Notes: a model not told the origin generated them from the sequence alone. A stretch of 64,000 nucleotides of DNA from Bradyrhizobium sp. JYMT SZCCT0428 (GCF_018131075.1 NZ_JAFCLS010000002.1:62001-126000), one strand, 5' to 3'. Shown: positions 25,203 through 34,534, counted from the stretch's first letter. Made by a program: numbers and translations.

Positions 25203-26933
25203 ATGAGCCGTGATTATCCGAAAGACGCAAACAGCCTTAACCAGCTTGAGGTTCGCTACCTGACCAACAAGATCAGCCGTCGAACCTTCGTGGCCCTGGC
25301 TGCAGCAATGGGCATTGCCGGCCCAACTCTGTCAGCATTGGCGGATCAGCTTGACGATATTCGTTCCAATCAAGATGCCCGGCGCAAGAATTTGCAGGCG
25401 GGCTACGATTACATCGTTTGCGGCACGGGAAGCGCGGGCTCCGCGCTGGTCGGACGCCTCGCGGCAAACAAGTTAGCCAATATTCTGGTTCTGGAGGCGG
25501 GCGATTGGGACACAGCACCTTCTGTGCTTGATCCGAAAGTATGGTTCACCAATCTGGGAACAGAGCGGGACTGGGGTGTAGTCGCGGAGCCCTCTCCGAC
25601 CGTGAACGGGCGCGCCATCCCAGAGCACATGGGGCGCGTGGTTGGCGGTGGAAGCAGCATCAACGCAACGATCTGGGCACGTCCATTCAAGACTGATCTC
25701 GATCACTGGGCAGAACTCACGGGAGATCCTGCGTGGGGATACAAACACGCACTGGACGTCTTTCGAAAAGTAGAAAATTGGCAGGGTCCGGCAGACGCTC
25801 GCTATCGAGGCAAAGATGGCCCCGTCTGGTGTCAGCCATCGGCTAGTCCTCCTTTGATCGCTCCTGCACTCCTGGAAGCGGCAAAGGAACTCAATTTTCC
25901 GGTCTTGCCGGATCAGAATGGTGCGCGAGAGGAAGCAGCGGGCGGCTTCGCGTACATGAATCAGATCATCCGCGACGGTCAGCGCCGCAGCATGGCGCGC
26001 GCCTATCTGTATGACGTGCTCGGACAGGAAAACGTCACTCTCCTGACTAAGGCCCTCGTGCACCGCGTCATATTGGAAGGCGGTAGGGCTACCGGCGTTG
26101 AGGTCGATCTCGGCGATAGGGTCACTACAATCTCCGCGACAAAGGAGGTGATCCTGTGTGCAGGCGGAATGAACAGCGCCAAGATATTGATGTTGAGCGG
26201 GGTCGGCGAAGAAGCGAGCCTGAAGGCGCTTGGAATCAAGACGTTGGTTGACTCGCCGGAAGTTGGCGCCAACTTCCAAGACCACATTCTGCACGGCGGT
26301 TGTCTTTGGGAGGCTCCGGAGCCATTTCAAATGCAGAATAGCGGTGCAAACGTGGCTGGGTTCTGGAAGAGCCAGTCATCTTTTGCGTCGCCGGACATCA
26401 ACATCGTCCAGATTGAGTTGCCCTATGCGAGCGATGTCGTAGCGAAGGAATACACCCCTCCGCCGACGTCCTGGGCGCTGTGTGCAGGTCTTGTCGCGCC
26501 GAAGAGCCGTGGCCTCCTGCGCCTTAGGTCTACCAATCCAGCAGACAAGCCGATCCTTCACGCGAAGTTTCTCAGCCACCCGGACGATCTTGCTGCGTTG
26601 GCGGCGGGTATTGAAGTGTGCCGCGAACTCGGAAACTCAAAGGCGATGAAACCTTTTGCAAAGCGCGAAGTCGCACCTGGCAAAAAGTTGGACAAAGCGG
26701 AAATGGCCGATTTCGTACGCAAGGGTGCGACGACTTATTTCCACGAAGCCGGTACGTGTCGCATGGGCAACGACAGCGGAGCTGTCGTCGACGCAAAGCT
26801 CCGGGTCAATGGTGTGCGAGGCCTTCGTGTCGCGGATGCCTCGATCATGCCCAAAATCGTGAGCGTGGCGACGATGGCGACCTGCGTACTCATCGGCGAA
26901 CGCATGGCCGAGATTCTAACCCAAAACAGCTAA
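25203..26933 (+). CDS. Tat-exported GMC-family FAD oxidoreductase
   Basis: Flavoprotein alcohol/sugar-type oxidoreductase, 576 residues. The Tat signal is ISRRTFVALAAAMGIAG (about 24-40). The FAD fold is DYIVCGTGSAGSALVGRLA (about 69), and the first GMC signature is GRVVGGGSSINATIWAR (about 144). The active-site His is in TYFHEAGTCRMG. The second catalytic position, usually N or H in an NTN-type stretch before the last helix, reads VATMATCVLIGER here, with Ala and Met instead. GGGAGGAG precedes the ATG. No partner cytochrome is adjacent except the remnant upstream. Monocistronic; the IclR gene downstream may regulate it. The substrate is unknown. Confidence 0.9.
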   Translation: MSRDYPKDANSLNQLEVRYLTNKISRRTFVALAAAMGIAGPTLSALADQLDDIRSNQDARRKNLQAGYDYIVCGTGSAGSALVGRLAANKLANILVLEAGDWDTAPSVLDPKVWFTNLGTERDWGVVAEPSPTVNGRAIPEHMGRVVGGGSSINATIWARPFKTDLDHWAELTGDPAWGYKHALDVFRKVENWQGPADARYRGKDGPVWCQPSASPPLIAPALLEAAKELNFPVLPDQNGAREEAAGGFAYMNQIIRDGQRRSMARAYLYDVLGQENVTLLTKALVHRVILEGGRATGVEVDLGDRVTTISATKEVILCAGGMNSAKILMLSGVGEEASLKALGIKTLVDSPEVGANFQDHILHGGCLWEAPEPFQMQNSGANVAGFWKSQSSFASPDINIVQIELPYASDVVAKEYTPPPTSWALCAGLVAPKSRGLLRLRSTNPADKPILHAKFLSHPDDLAALAAGIEVCRELGNSKAMKPFAKREVAPGKKLDKAEMADFVRKGATTYFHEAGTCRMGNDSGAVVDAKLRVNGVRGLRVADASIMPKIVSVATMATCVLIGERMAEILTQNS

Positions 26934-27121
26934 CGCAAACCCGCGTCAGTCTATTGCTGCCATTTCACCGGCATTCCCTTGACAATCCGCTCTCGAAAAC
27001 CTCCGGCAGATCCGGCGTTTTGGGCTGATGGGCGTAGCATCCAGTCTCCGTAGAACCCTCAGGCGTTGAAGTTCAGGATACACTGAGCGAGTGTCTTGCA
27101 GAATACTCGACAGGAGTCGGA

Positions 27122-27967
27122 ATGGGCTTGACGGGACAACGAAAGCAGCCTGGTCGAACAAAGCGTCGGACCGAAGGGCGACGATCATCGGCCTTGAGTA
27201 GAGGGGCTAAGGAACGCCGCGGCATTCAATCAGCCGACAAAGCAGCAGAAGTCCTCATGGCGCTCGTGGAGGCTGGACAAGGCGCTCAATTGCGCGATTT
27301 GGCCAAAACGATCAATATGCCGCCAAGTCTCGTACATCGCTACTTGGCGAGCCTTATCGCAAGTGGCCTAGCCATTCAGAACAAGGCTACGGGCCTGTAC
27401 GACCTCGGACCAAACGCAATCCGTATTGGCGCCTCTGCCCTTGCGCGCGTTGACCCGCTGCGTCTTGCGAGCGAAGCAATGCCGGAATTGGTCGCCGCGA
27501 CCGGCTTGACCGCGTTGCTTACTGTTCTAGGCGATCGGGGCCCTACGATCATTCGCTGGGAGCGCAGCTATGTGCCCTTTTTTACGACGCTTGCCGTAGG
27601 ATCAGTGTTGCCGCTGACAGGATCGGCGTCCGGACGCGCCATTCTCGCATTCACCCCCGCTCGCATCAGAGACCGGTTGATCGCTTCCAATGCTCCTGGG
27701 CATGGGGACGATTCCGTCAACAAGTTAGCCGAAAGGTTCGCACGTATCCGAAAACGCGGTTACGACACCACGGACTCGACCGTTGTCCCCGGCCTCGCCG
27801 CCATCAGCGCTCCCATTCTTGATCTGCAGAATGAAGCCATCGCCGCGGTCACGCTGGTAGGCGCTCGCACGGATGTTGGACAAGCTGGATCTCAGGCGAT
27901 CGAGCGCCTGCTTGAGACGACTGCAAAGGTTTCACGAGCGTGCGGTAGCAGACGGTCTTCGAGTTGA
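27122..27967 (+). CDS. IclR-family transcriptional regulator
   Basis: 281 residues with a basic head (1-35), a winged HTH at about 36-95 (IQSADKAAEVLMALVEAGQG, then INMPPSLVHRYLASLIASGLA) and an IclR effector domain. AGGAG lies just before the ATG. It resembles the IclR protein at 11565 in organisation (LYDLGPNAIRIGASALARVD matches its wing and linker region), so the two may be paralogs. It is downstream of, and co-directional with, the GMC oxidoreductase gene across 188 bp. Targets are not evident. Confidence 0.92.
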   Translation: MGLTGQRKQPGRTKRRTEGRRSSALSRGAKERRGIQSADKAAEVLMALVEAGQGAQLRDLAKTINMPPSLVHRYLASLIASGLAIQNKATGLYDLGPNAIRIGASALARVDPLRLASEAMPELVAATGLTALLTVLGDRGPTIIRWERSYVPFFTTLAVGSVLPLTGSASGRAILAFTPARIRDRLIASNAPGHGDDSVNKLAERFARIRKRGYDTTDSTVVPGLAAISAPILDLQNEAIAAVTLVGARTDVGQAGSQAIERLLETTAKVSRACGSRRSSS

Positions 27968-28778
27968 ATGCGTGACATGAAGGACAGCCCGCACGACAAA
28001 GATCGGCACCCGGCGAGCCAAATGTCCCGAAGCGCATCACGGTCTGAAAGACAGCTCCCTCCTAAACTGGGGACCTGCGTTCAATCGCGTTGCGACAGCT
28101 CCTTTGCGGCGCAACCATCTTTGGACAGTTCATTGGACCGAGTTGGCCAATACCGGCGGCGGCAAATGGAGCGGCTATTCGGGAAGTTCACGCTGTTCAG
28201 GGTACTGGACCGCTCAGCGGAACTAGCGCTCCGCGACCGTCACGGAACGACACTGCGCGACCATTTGGGTTTGCGGCGATCAAGGAATGCAGCGCATTGT
28301 CCACGTTGGTTGTCGCTAACTTTTCTTTGATCTCCCGATGCACACGCCGCTTTCTAACTAATTGAAACCAATCCATCATGGACAAATTTCAGCTAGGTCA
28401 AACCGATGAAAACCCGCGAAATCTAATTTCGCACAGCCCAACGACCGCTTTGCGCCAACAGCTGCCGTACGAGCCAAGGCGGCGCTGGGACTCATTTCAG
28501 GCATTCGTTCTGTCGCGCGACGATCTATCCGGCAACGGGCTGGAGTTTCGTACCGTGCCGTGATGGCCAACGACGACAACAGACTGATCTACAGGAAGCC
28601 CACGATACCGAGCCATCCTACTTTATGTGGCCTGTACCCGCGCTCGGGATCATCCACCGGTTTCGGGTGTCGCGCCTGCCTTCGAGTTCCTGGAGGACCT
28701 TGATTCTACGGCGGTAATGAAGAACGGGCCTAGCGCTCCTGGTGAATAGGCACTCTGGACCAGTACTAGTGTCCGAAT
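27968..28778. other. Gene-free stretch before the mobile-element module
   Basis: About 800 bp without a frame I can assign. Several short frames occur on both strands but none has a good start, a ribosome site or recognisable sequence. The left boundary of the integrated element may lie in or near this stretch, but no tRNA gene or direct repeat matching the right junction was seen here. Confidence 0.45.
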
Positions 28779-29042
28779 TTAAAAAATTTTTAGCGTGATC
28801 TCCGCAGCACTATGCCGGCGCGATGCGATCGTTGTCCCCATAAAAGCCTCCACCCCTTCGACGTCACGGTGGACCATCAATGGGCGGGGGACTGCGGCTG
28901 CCGGGCGGGGCCTGAAACCCGCGTGCATCAGAAGTTCGATTGATATCTCGAAGCAGCGATGCTCGCTCAATCCTATGACTTGCTCAACGGCTCTGCGCCG
29001 CCCGTACGGCATTGGCATCGGATCCGGCTGAGGCCCAAGTGG
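28779..29042 (-). CDS. Small hypothetical protein
   Basis: 87 residues from MPLGPQPDP, no family recognised. Pro/Arg-rich with RRAVEQVIGLSEHRCFEIS in the middle. A TTG start at 29090, touching the stop of the upstream hypothetical gene, is also possible and would imply coupling. It lies at the left end of the mobile-element module, in a two- or three-gene leftward string. Low confidence that it is translated. Confidence 0.4.
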   Translation of the reverse strand, partial: PLGPQPDPMPMPYGRRRAVEQVIGLSEHRCFEISIELLMHAGFRPRPAAAVPRPLMVHRDVEGVEAFMGTTIASRRHSAAEITLKIF

Positions 29043-29090
29043 CATCAGCCGGATCTTTGAGCGGTCCAGTGTCTCTAGGGCCCTCTCCAA

Positions 29091-29408
29091 CTATGCCAGT
29101 TCTGTCCAACTCACGATCTCGCCGTAGCCGTAAAGGACATCCTCGAGCGCAAATTCAAACGATACACCGCGTTTCATTGCCCCGCGATCATCGATCTGGT
29201 CCTCGATGTCCTCCCGTTCGACGCCCATCGCAGGTGCGTCGCCCAGCCACATCACGGCAGCGGGCGCGTCGATTAAACAATACTCACAGGTACCGGGATC
29301 GATTGCCGCATCCACCATGAACGACAGAGTCTCAAGGTCCCGCGTCCAAAAGAAACCGACAGCCTCTTTGGTGTCGAAAGTGCGAACCGCAAAAAGCTTC
29401 AACAACAT
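29091..29408 (-). CDS. Hypothetical protein of the mobile-element module
   Basis: 105 residues, not recognised. The start at 29408 (MLLKLFAVRTFDTKEAVGFF) is preferred to the Met at 29441 because GGAGTGAG precedes it. The sequence reads as a compact soluble protein (FFWTRDLETLSFMVDAAIDP, CEYCLIDAPAAVMWLG) with an acidic C-terminal third. It is encoded leftward, opposite to the replication/integration genes, as accessory or immunity genes often are in such elements. Confidence 0.6.
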   Translation of the reverse strand: MLLKLFAVRTFDTKEAVGFFWTRDLETLSFMVDAAIDPGTCEYCLIDAPAAVMWLGDAPAMGVEREDIEDQIDDRGAMKRGVSFEFALEDVLYGYGEIVSWTELA

Positions 29409-29474
29409 TCTCTCACTCCATCTTAAAATCAACGAAAGCATTTGCGTCCAGGCGCTTACATGAATAGGCCATGG

Positions 29475-29684
29475 TCATGACTGAACACGCCGGTGGTAAA
29501 GCTGCACTATATCTGCAACGGGATCGGGACACTGACGGCCGCAACATTCGATACACTGCTGCGCGCGGGTCAGAAGATCGATGCCCTCGTGGATACTGGA
29601 GAGATCTTCGTCGTCGACGTCCGCGTACTCGAGTGCCAGCGCCTCGGCCAGGGCACGGATCAGTTCGATTTCGTCTGCTTTCAT
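29475..29684 (-). CDS. Small Cys-rich hypothetical protein
   Basis: 69 residues from MKADEIELIRAL. An acidic helical first half (ALAEALALEYADVDDEDLSS) is followed by AQQCIECCGRQCPDP, four cysteines in nine residues, a possible metal-binding knuckle. GAAGGTG lies at a suitable distance before the ATG; a GTG at 29693 would add three residues. It diverges from the ribbon-helix-helix gene and precedes the hypothetical gene ending at 29091. The function is unknown. Confidence 0.5.
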   Translation of the reverse strand: MKADEIELIRALAEALALEYADVDDEDLSSIHEGIDLLTRAQQCIECCGRQCPDPVADIVQLYHRRVQS

Positions 29685-29706
29685 TGAAAACACCTTCGGT
29701 TTTGAT

Positions 29707-29784
29707 CAATATTGGGAATGGTTCTCAAACTGGCGAGGCCGCCTCGCGCGGTCACCACTCTCAGATTAACATCCAATATCGGGA
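29707..29784. repeat. Direct repeats upstream of the RHH gene
   Basis: CAATATTGGGA (29707-29717) and CAATATCGGGA (29774-29784) are nearly identical and sit in the AT-rich divergent region before the ribbon-helix-helix gene. Such tandem half-sites are typical autoregulatory operators of RHH proteins; this is an inference. Confidence 0.4.
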
Positions 29785-29794
29785 TTTAGTTTCT

Positions 29795-30217
29795 ATGCGA
29801 ATAAACAATATCAAAGGAAAAAAAGGACGGGGTCGACCGCCTACGAACGCCGAGCCAATCGGGCTGCGTCTACCCCCTGACCTATTCGAAGCGCTCAATT
29901 TCTGGATTGCGGAGCAGAAGGAAAACCCGGGGCGCCCCGAAGCGATCCGACGCCTCCTGGCCGTCCAACTGGCCCGGCGACAACCCAAAGTCCTGCAACT
30001 TGCATCGCCGCGTCTCACCCCGAAGCGCAGTGGGGTTGGGCTCGAGACTAAGACATTCGTGGGCAACTCCGGGACGACCTATCTCGTCTTCCGCTCTGGG
30101 TCAGGCAGCTTTCACGTTCTGGCGGAGGTCGAGGCAACGGGGGCCGCGCGAGACTGCGGCGCTCAGGAGGGACGCAGTACGAGAGCGCAATGGAAAGCGC
30201 TGTGGGATGCCAAATGA
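29795..30217 (+). CDS. Ribbon-helix-helix (CopG-like) DNA-binding protein
   Basis: 140 residues from MRINNIKGKKGRGRPPTNAE. Residues 10-60 fit an RHH domain: basic GRGRPP head, beta strand EPIGLRLPP, helix DLFEALNFWIAEQ, then RPEAIRRLLAVQLAR. The C-terminal half (about 75-140) is a short beta-rich region without family resemblance (GTTYLVFRSGSGSFHVL). It is probably an autoregulator of the element; related proteins also act as antitoxins, but no toxin gene is adjacent in an obvious pair. No strong ribosome site is visible, so the start is uncertain. Confidence 0.65.
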   Translation: MRINNIKGKKGRGRPPTNAEPIGLRLPPDLFEALNFWIAEQKENPGRPEAIRRLLAVQLARRQPKVLQLASPRLTPKRSGVGLETKTFVGNSGTTYLVFRSGSGSFHVLAEVEATGAARDCGAQEGRSTRAQWKALWDAK

Positions 30218-30395
30218 TGGCGGAGTGCCTCAGTATAATCGTGGGGCTCCAGCTTCTTTCCATTCGGTACCGCATTCCAGCCGGATGCAGACGGCGACGT
30301 TGACAGGACCACCTGACAGGCAGTGTCGAAGCCCCTTGTGTTCTTGAGCTTCAATTACCATCTCGGGTTCACGGCCTCGAAGCCGGTTTGCGAGA

Positions 30396-30905
30396 GTGAA
30401 GTTGGAAGACCTGCTGACTATTCAAGAGATCGCCTCGAAGCTTGGCATTTCGTCCCTGACTGTTCGTCGCAGATTGCGGGCCAAAAACATTTCACTGGTT
30501 CGCGTTGGTCGCCTTCTCCGGGTCCCTTCCAGGGACGCCGCGTCGCTTTTTCACAAGGAAACGCCTGGAGAACAGAACCATCGATCATCCTCCGGTGTTA
30601 AGGAGATCTCGATGTGCTTCTGCAAAAATAATCCATCCGCTGCTCCATTCGGCTGCCAACTTGTTCACTACGCTGATGGCGATCGCGAAATCCCGGTTGC
30701 CAGCGTGGTTGCTCGGCTAAAGACGCGAAATCCGGGTCCATCCGACCACGACGGCGTCGAAATTGACTGCCCGAAATGTGGTGAAAGGCATAAGCACGGT
30801 TGGGGGGCAGGACCTCGTACCCCCCATTGCAAGCCAGAGAATCGGACGCCGGGGGACTACTACATCCCCGAGATTAGTGATGTGGCGATTAAGTATCGGA
30901 AATGA
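30396..30905 (+). CDS. HTH (excisionase/AlpA-like) protein with zinc-ribbon-like tail
   Basis: 169 residues with a GTG start. Residues 1-55 are an HTH_17-type DNA-binding domain (LLTIQEIASKLGISSLTVRR, then VGRLLRVPSRDA). Residues 73-169 contain MCFCKN and DCPKCGERHKHGWG...HC, a possible zinc site. In the same frame a perfect AAGGAG ribosome site sits 7 bases before an ATG at 30612, so the C-terminal part may also or only be made as a separate 97-residue protein. It precedes the primase-helicase gene. Probably regulates replication or excision of the element; inferred from the domain. Confidence 0.65.
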   Translation: MKLEDLLTIQEIASKLGISSLTVRRRLRAKNISLVRVGRLLRVPSRDAASLFHKETPGEQNHRSSSGVKEISMCFCKNNPSAAPFGCQLVHYADGDREIPVASVVARLKTRNPGPSDHDGVEIDCPKCGERHKHGWGAGPRTPHCKPENRTPGDYYIPEISDVAIKYRK

Positions 30906-30999
30906 TCACTTACTCATGGCTGGTTGGCCATGAAGCAAACCTCACAGCCGACGAAGGACCATTGGCGGTGAGGTAACAGTTGAAGGTCCCTGATGAGTA

Positions 31000-33549
31000 A
31001 TGAACAAGACATGGAGTTCGTCTAACAACGAGTCACCCCCCGCCGAATTCGAAGTAATCGAGCACGATTCCGATTTGGATCTGTTCAACGGCGAAGATCC
31101 GACAACGACGTTGGTAAACTACCTCAAGACGTTGTATGGCGGAGCAACGACAGGGAGCATCGTTATCTTTACGTTGCCCGACCGTCGGCACCAGCGTTTT
31201 CCCGTTTCCGAAACTGAGGCCGCTGCAAAGTTGATTATCGAGAAAGGTCGGAATTGCCACACGTACATCTCGTGGGCGCTTCACAACGATTCGGAAACGC
31301 GGACCAACGACAGCGCCATTGCCGTTCCTGGCTTCACCCTCGATGTCGACCTGGCACACGGCGTTCATAAGAAGGCGGCACGCTTTCCGGACAGTATTGA
31401 GCAGGCACTCGAAATCCTGAGCGCAGCCGGGCTCCCGCCGCCGACCATCGTCATTTCTTCAGGTGGCGGCGCTTATTTTCAGTGGCTGTTTACGGAGCCC
31501 TTCACGATCGGCAACGACTCCGACCGCGAATGGATCGCGTCAGCCATGGAGGCTTGGAATGCCAAAGCTATTGAAGCCTTTAAATCCCATGACCTCCAAC
31601 TCGATAAGACGAGCGATCTGGGGCGGGTTTACCGAGCCATCGGGACACTGAACTTCAAGTTCGAGGACCCGCGCCCGGCCACGCTGCTCCAATACCACCC
31701 AGTGCGTCGCTGGACGCCGGCCGAGCTGGCCCGGTTCGCTCCGCCGAAACCAAAATCTCGGCCCACAGCCCGCACGGACGGAAGCAAGCTCCTCGCTGAT
31801 GAGTTGAAGAACGAGTTCTTCAACGCGGCGGACCCGGATAAGGCCGACGAAATCGAGAGTATGCGGGCCCTCCTCGCCGGCTGCAGGTTCGTTGCGGCAT
31901 GTGACGAGCAGGCAGACCGCCTGCCCGAGCCATGGTGGAAAATCCTGGCCGACATCCTGGCTCGTCAGCCCATGGGACGGGAGGTATTTCATCGGCTGTC
32001 GAGCCGCGATCCGCGTTATGACCAGAATGAATCAGAGAAGAAAGTCGAACGGGCTGCCGAGTTCCCGCCACGGAAATGCGAATCGATCTCTAAGGAGTTT
32101 GATGGCTGCAGCAGCTGTTCGTTCCGATACAATTCGCGCATGAAGTCGCCGACCGTACTGCTTGGGCAGTCCCCCTCCCTTGTGGAGCTTCAGCGCGAGC
32201 TTGTCCTCGATGCCAAAACCGGCTTGTTCCACGAGTATGCCGGGATGCACGACATGACCACCGCGACTTTCAATAGGTTCTACGCTAGGAATATCGGGCG
32301 CAACGCCGCTGAGAAATTCTCGCTTTCCAGCACCTCTTTGATCGTCCACGAGACCGACTATCTTCCTGGGAACGTTGCGCCGGTGTGCGGACCTGACGAC
32401 TGGCAGGTGTTGAACCTGTGGCGGAACGGAGGCGTAGAGGCCAAGGAAGGCGATCCGACGATATGGCTGAGTCACTTCAGCCTGTTGATTCCAGACGATG
32501 CCCACTGTGCATGGTTCATCCAATACCTGGCACACTCCGTCCAGAAACCGTCAGTGAAGATCAAATCGGCGGTGATGATCCAGAGCGAACCGGGCATCGG
32601 CAAGGGAGTCGTCGCGGCCCTCCTGAAGCGACTGTTCGGCGACCACAATGTTCGTGAGCGTTTCGGAGGCATTATCAACGAGCGCTGGCAGGCGAGCTGC
32701 GGAAACGTCCAGATCCTGGTGCTGGACGAGCTCGACATTGCGGAGAAGGCGGGGTCCAACCAGCGGATCAAGCGCTGGATCAGCGAAGAAAAGGTGGAGG
32801 TCGAGCGGAAGGGCGTCGACGAATTCGAGGTTCGTACCCCGAGGGCGCTCTTCATCTACACCAACTTGGATCGGCCTCTCGTGATCGATCGTCGTGACCG
32901 TAGGCTATTCATTGTCAAGGTCGACGCGCAGCGCCGCTCATCGGATTATTACGATCAGCTTTGGACCGAGGGGCTGTCGGATAGCGTCGTCGCAGCTGTA
33001 AAGCATTTCTTGTTGAGCGTCGATCTCTCTGGATTCAAGCCCGATGCAGAACCACCGATGACCGAAGCAAAACTTGATCTTGAGGCCTTGAGCAATGACA
33101 CACTCACTGCGGCCATATCGGAGCTTCAGGAGGATCGGGCGCAGCCGTTCCACAGGGCTGTATTCCATGTCGATGAGGTAATGGAAGCCGTGGCGGAACG
33201 CACCGGTCGGAAAAACGGTCGGCGGACAGCCGAACTTGCACTTAAGCGGGCCGGGGCTCGCAGAATCCCCGACGGGCGGATCAATCTGGGCGGAAAGCGG
33301 GGAAGGAAATGCCTGTGGGTCTGGCGCGAACACGAGACGTGGCTTAGCGCGTCCCCGGACGAGCTACGGGCTGAGTTTGAACGCCGTACACCTGACGATG
33401 CTGACGATCCACTTTTGCCCGATCGGGTCTCGCCTGCGCTATCGCCAGTGATCAGCAGAGCGATTGGGCATGCCAAGCTGGTAAGCTGCCAGGTCCCTTC
33501 TGCTTCCTATCCCCTCTCTGCCTCCTCTCTTGAATTGAACAAAATTTGA
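31000..33549 (+). CDS. Primase-helicase protein of the integrated element
   Basis: 849 residues. The N-terminal third resembles RepB/archaeo-eukaryotic primase-like domains of plasmid and satellite proteins: PGFTLDVDLAHG with acidic metal-site candidates, VISSGGGAYFQWLF, and KTSDLGRVYRAIGTLNFKF. A cysteine cluster (CESISKEFDGCSSC) lies at about residue 365. The helicase part has Walker A SEPGIGKG (about 529), Walker B ILVLDELD (about 572) and IYTNLDRPLVIDRRDRRLF, typical of DUF5906/SF3-like phage helicases. It should replicate the element after excision. It is the only large replication gene here; no capsid, portal or terminase genes are seen. Confidence 0.85.
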   Translation: MNKTWSSSNNESPPAEFEVIEHDSDLDLFNGEDPTTTLVNYLKTLYGGATTGSIVIFTLPDRRHQRFPVSETEAAAKLIIEKGRNCHTYISWALHNDSETRTNDSAIAVPGFTLDVDLAHGVHKKAARFPDSIEQALEILSAAGLPPPTIVISSGGGAYFQWLFTEPFTIGNDSDREWIASAMEAWNAKAIEAFKSHDLQLDKTSDLGRVYRAIGTLNFKFEDPRPATLLQYHPVRRWTPAELARFAPPKPKSRPTARTDGSKLLADELKNEFFNAADPDKADEIESMRALLAGCRFVAACDEQADRLPEPWWKILADILARQPMGREVFHRLSSRDPRYDQNESEKKVERAAEFPPRKCESISKEFDGCSSCSFRYNSRMKSPTVLLGQSPSLVELQRELVLDAKTGLFHEYAGMHDMTTATFNRFYARNIGRNAAEKFSLSSTSLIVHETDYLPGNVAPVCGPDDWQVLNLWRNGGVEAKEGDPTIWLSHFSLLIPDDAHCAWFIQYLAHSVQKPSVKIKSAVMIQSEPGIGKGVVAALLKRLFGDHNVRERFGGIINERWQASCGNVQILVLDELDIAEKAGSNQRIKRWISEEKVEVERKGVDEFEVRTPRALFIYTNLDRPLVIDRRDRRLFIVKVDAQRRSSDYYDQLWTEGLSDSVVAAVKHFLLSVDLSGFKPDAEPPMTEAKLDLEALSNDTLTAAISELQEDRAQPFHRAVFHVDEVMEAVAERTGRKNGRRTAELALKRAGARRIPDGRINLGGKRGRKCLWVWREHETWLSASPDELRAEFERRTPDDADDPLLPDRVSPALSPVISRAIGHAKLVSCQVPSASYPLSASSLELNKI

Positions 33550-33577
33550 GGTGGCAGAGTGGTAGACTGGCAGACAC

Positions 33578-33600
33578 GGTGGGGCGCTTCGCGCCCCACC
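33578..33600. terminator. Hairpin after the primase-helicase gene
   Basis: GGTGGGGCGC-TTC-GCGCCCCACC: ten-base perfect arms with a three-base loop, 28 bp after the stop codon. There is no T-tract after it, so it may terminate weakly or protect the transcript 3' end. Confidence 0.5.
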
Positions 33601-33616
33601 AGCTGGCAAGATAGTG

Positions 33617-34054
33617 ATGAACGTCAGGTTCAACGGCGACCGCGAAATGATGATGATGGTTCGACATGGGTTGGCGTCCGCCCCACCCTGGTCCCCTATT
33701 CCAACCCCCTATTTGCGCTCGATTGCTGGTGTTGACCCGCAGCTCATCGCATTAGCCCGGTGGCGCGGAAAATTCCCTCCCCCTTTGCCATCGAACTGGT
33801 TTCAGGGACGTACAACCTGGACCTTTGCGGCCGACATCCTGAATTGGGCAGGTGACAGTCGCAGTTTTCGGCAACAGCTAGAGAACTACACCGAGGCCCA
33901 TAGCCTCGCCATTTTTCATGATCCCGATCAGGTTGCGAGCGTCATTCAGCTTGAATCGCTTCAGGTGGTTTCCCATCCGGCGCTCCCACGCTGGAGCACT
34001 ATAGGCTTTGCAAGTTGGCTTAATGAAATCAATCGACGAGCCAGCTTCGCTTAA
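33617..34054 (+). CDS. Hypothetical protein of the mobile-element module
   Basis: 145 residues, no family recognised. The N terminus is Met/Pro-rich (MMMMVRHGL, PPWSPIPTPYLRS); the middle contains ALARWRGKFPPPLPSNWFQG and the C-terminal half looks helical. A GTG three bases earlier is an alternative start. It follows the hairpin after the primase gene and precedes three small frames. Translation is likely, the function unknown. Confidence 0.5.
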   Translation: MNVRFNGDREMMMMVRHGLASAPPWSPIPTPYLRSIAGVDPQLIALARWRGKFPPPLPSNWFQGRTTWTFAADILNWAGDSRSFRQQLENYTEAHSLAIFHDPDQVASVIQLESLQVVSHPALPRWSTIGFASWLNEINRRASFA

Positions 34055-34068
34055 TTTTCGGGGGAAGT

Positions 34069-34200
34069 ATGTATGCACTCCCCGTCACCAATCCTCGCCA
34101 GGAGACTACCAAATACTTAAGTTTGCCGGGTGCCGGAGCGGACATCCGCAATAACTGCGGAAAGCTTGCGCTCACGTCGCCCAACCAAGGAGGCCAATAA
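34069..34200 (+). CDS. Small ORF (43 residues) with good ribosome site
   Basis: MYALPVTNPRQETT to the end at TAA 34198-34200. GGGGGAAG lies just before the ATG, and the ribosome site of the next gene (AAGGAGG) is embedded in its last codons, one base separating its stop from the next ATG. This tight packing suggests it is a translated leader or small phage-type protein. No homology recognised. Confidence 0.45.
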   Translation: MYALPVTNPRQETTKYLSLPGAGADIRNNCGKLALTSPNQGGQ

Positions 34201-34201
34201 C

Positions 34202-34507
34202 ATGCTGACAAAATTGCTCGCCATAGTGGTGTTTCACAACTCGAACGATTTGAACCGTGGGAGCGCCGAACTTATCAAACACGGTTTCTTCGACGCGCAA
34301 TATCATAACGATCGGTCGATGGTTTGCGTGAACGCCTGGACCCTCAGCGACCTCGACGACGAGTCCTTCTTCTTTTGGGTGCAGGACATTGTGGAGCCCG
34401 TCGGCGGCCACGTTTTCGTAGCGGGGTTGTGGCATGATGCCGATGCGCTACCCGGCCTGCCGACTAATGGAAGCCCCCAGGCGATAACGATTAATCGTCT
34501 GCCGTAG
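34202..34507 (+). CDS. Hypothetical small protein of the mobile-element module
   Basis: 101 residues from MLTKLLAIVVFHNSND, preceded by AAGGAGG at optimal spacing, which decides the start over an upstream Met at 34130. The sequence resembles a compact alpha/beta domain (SMVCVNAWTLSDLDDESFFF, VGGHVFVAGLWHDADA). No family recognised. It is co-directional with its neighbours and followed by a strong inverted repeat. Confidence 0.6.
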   Translation: MLTKLLAIVVFHNSNDLNRGSAELIKHGFFDAQYHNDRSMVCVNAWTLSDLDDESFFFWVQDIVEPVGGHVFVAGLWHDADALPGLPTNGSPQAITINRLP

Positions 34508-34534
34508 GACGCCCCGATCGTGTTGACCCCGGCA

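Noticed and set aside
27849..28040. A CPSCH (CXXCH-like) string on the minus strand suggesting a cytochrome
   Set aside because: Most of the frame lies inside the IclR gene's coding end on the other strand, has no signal peptide or cytochrome fold around it, and arises by chance.
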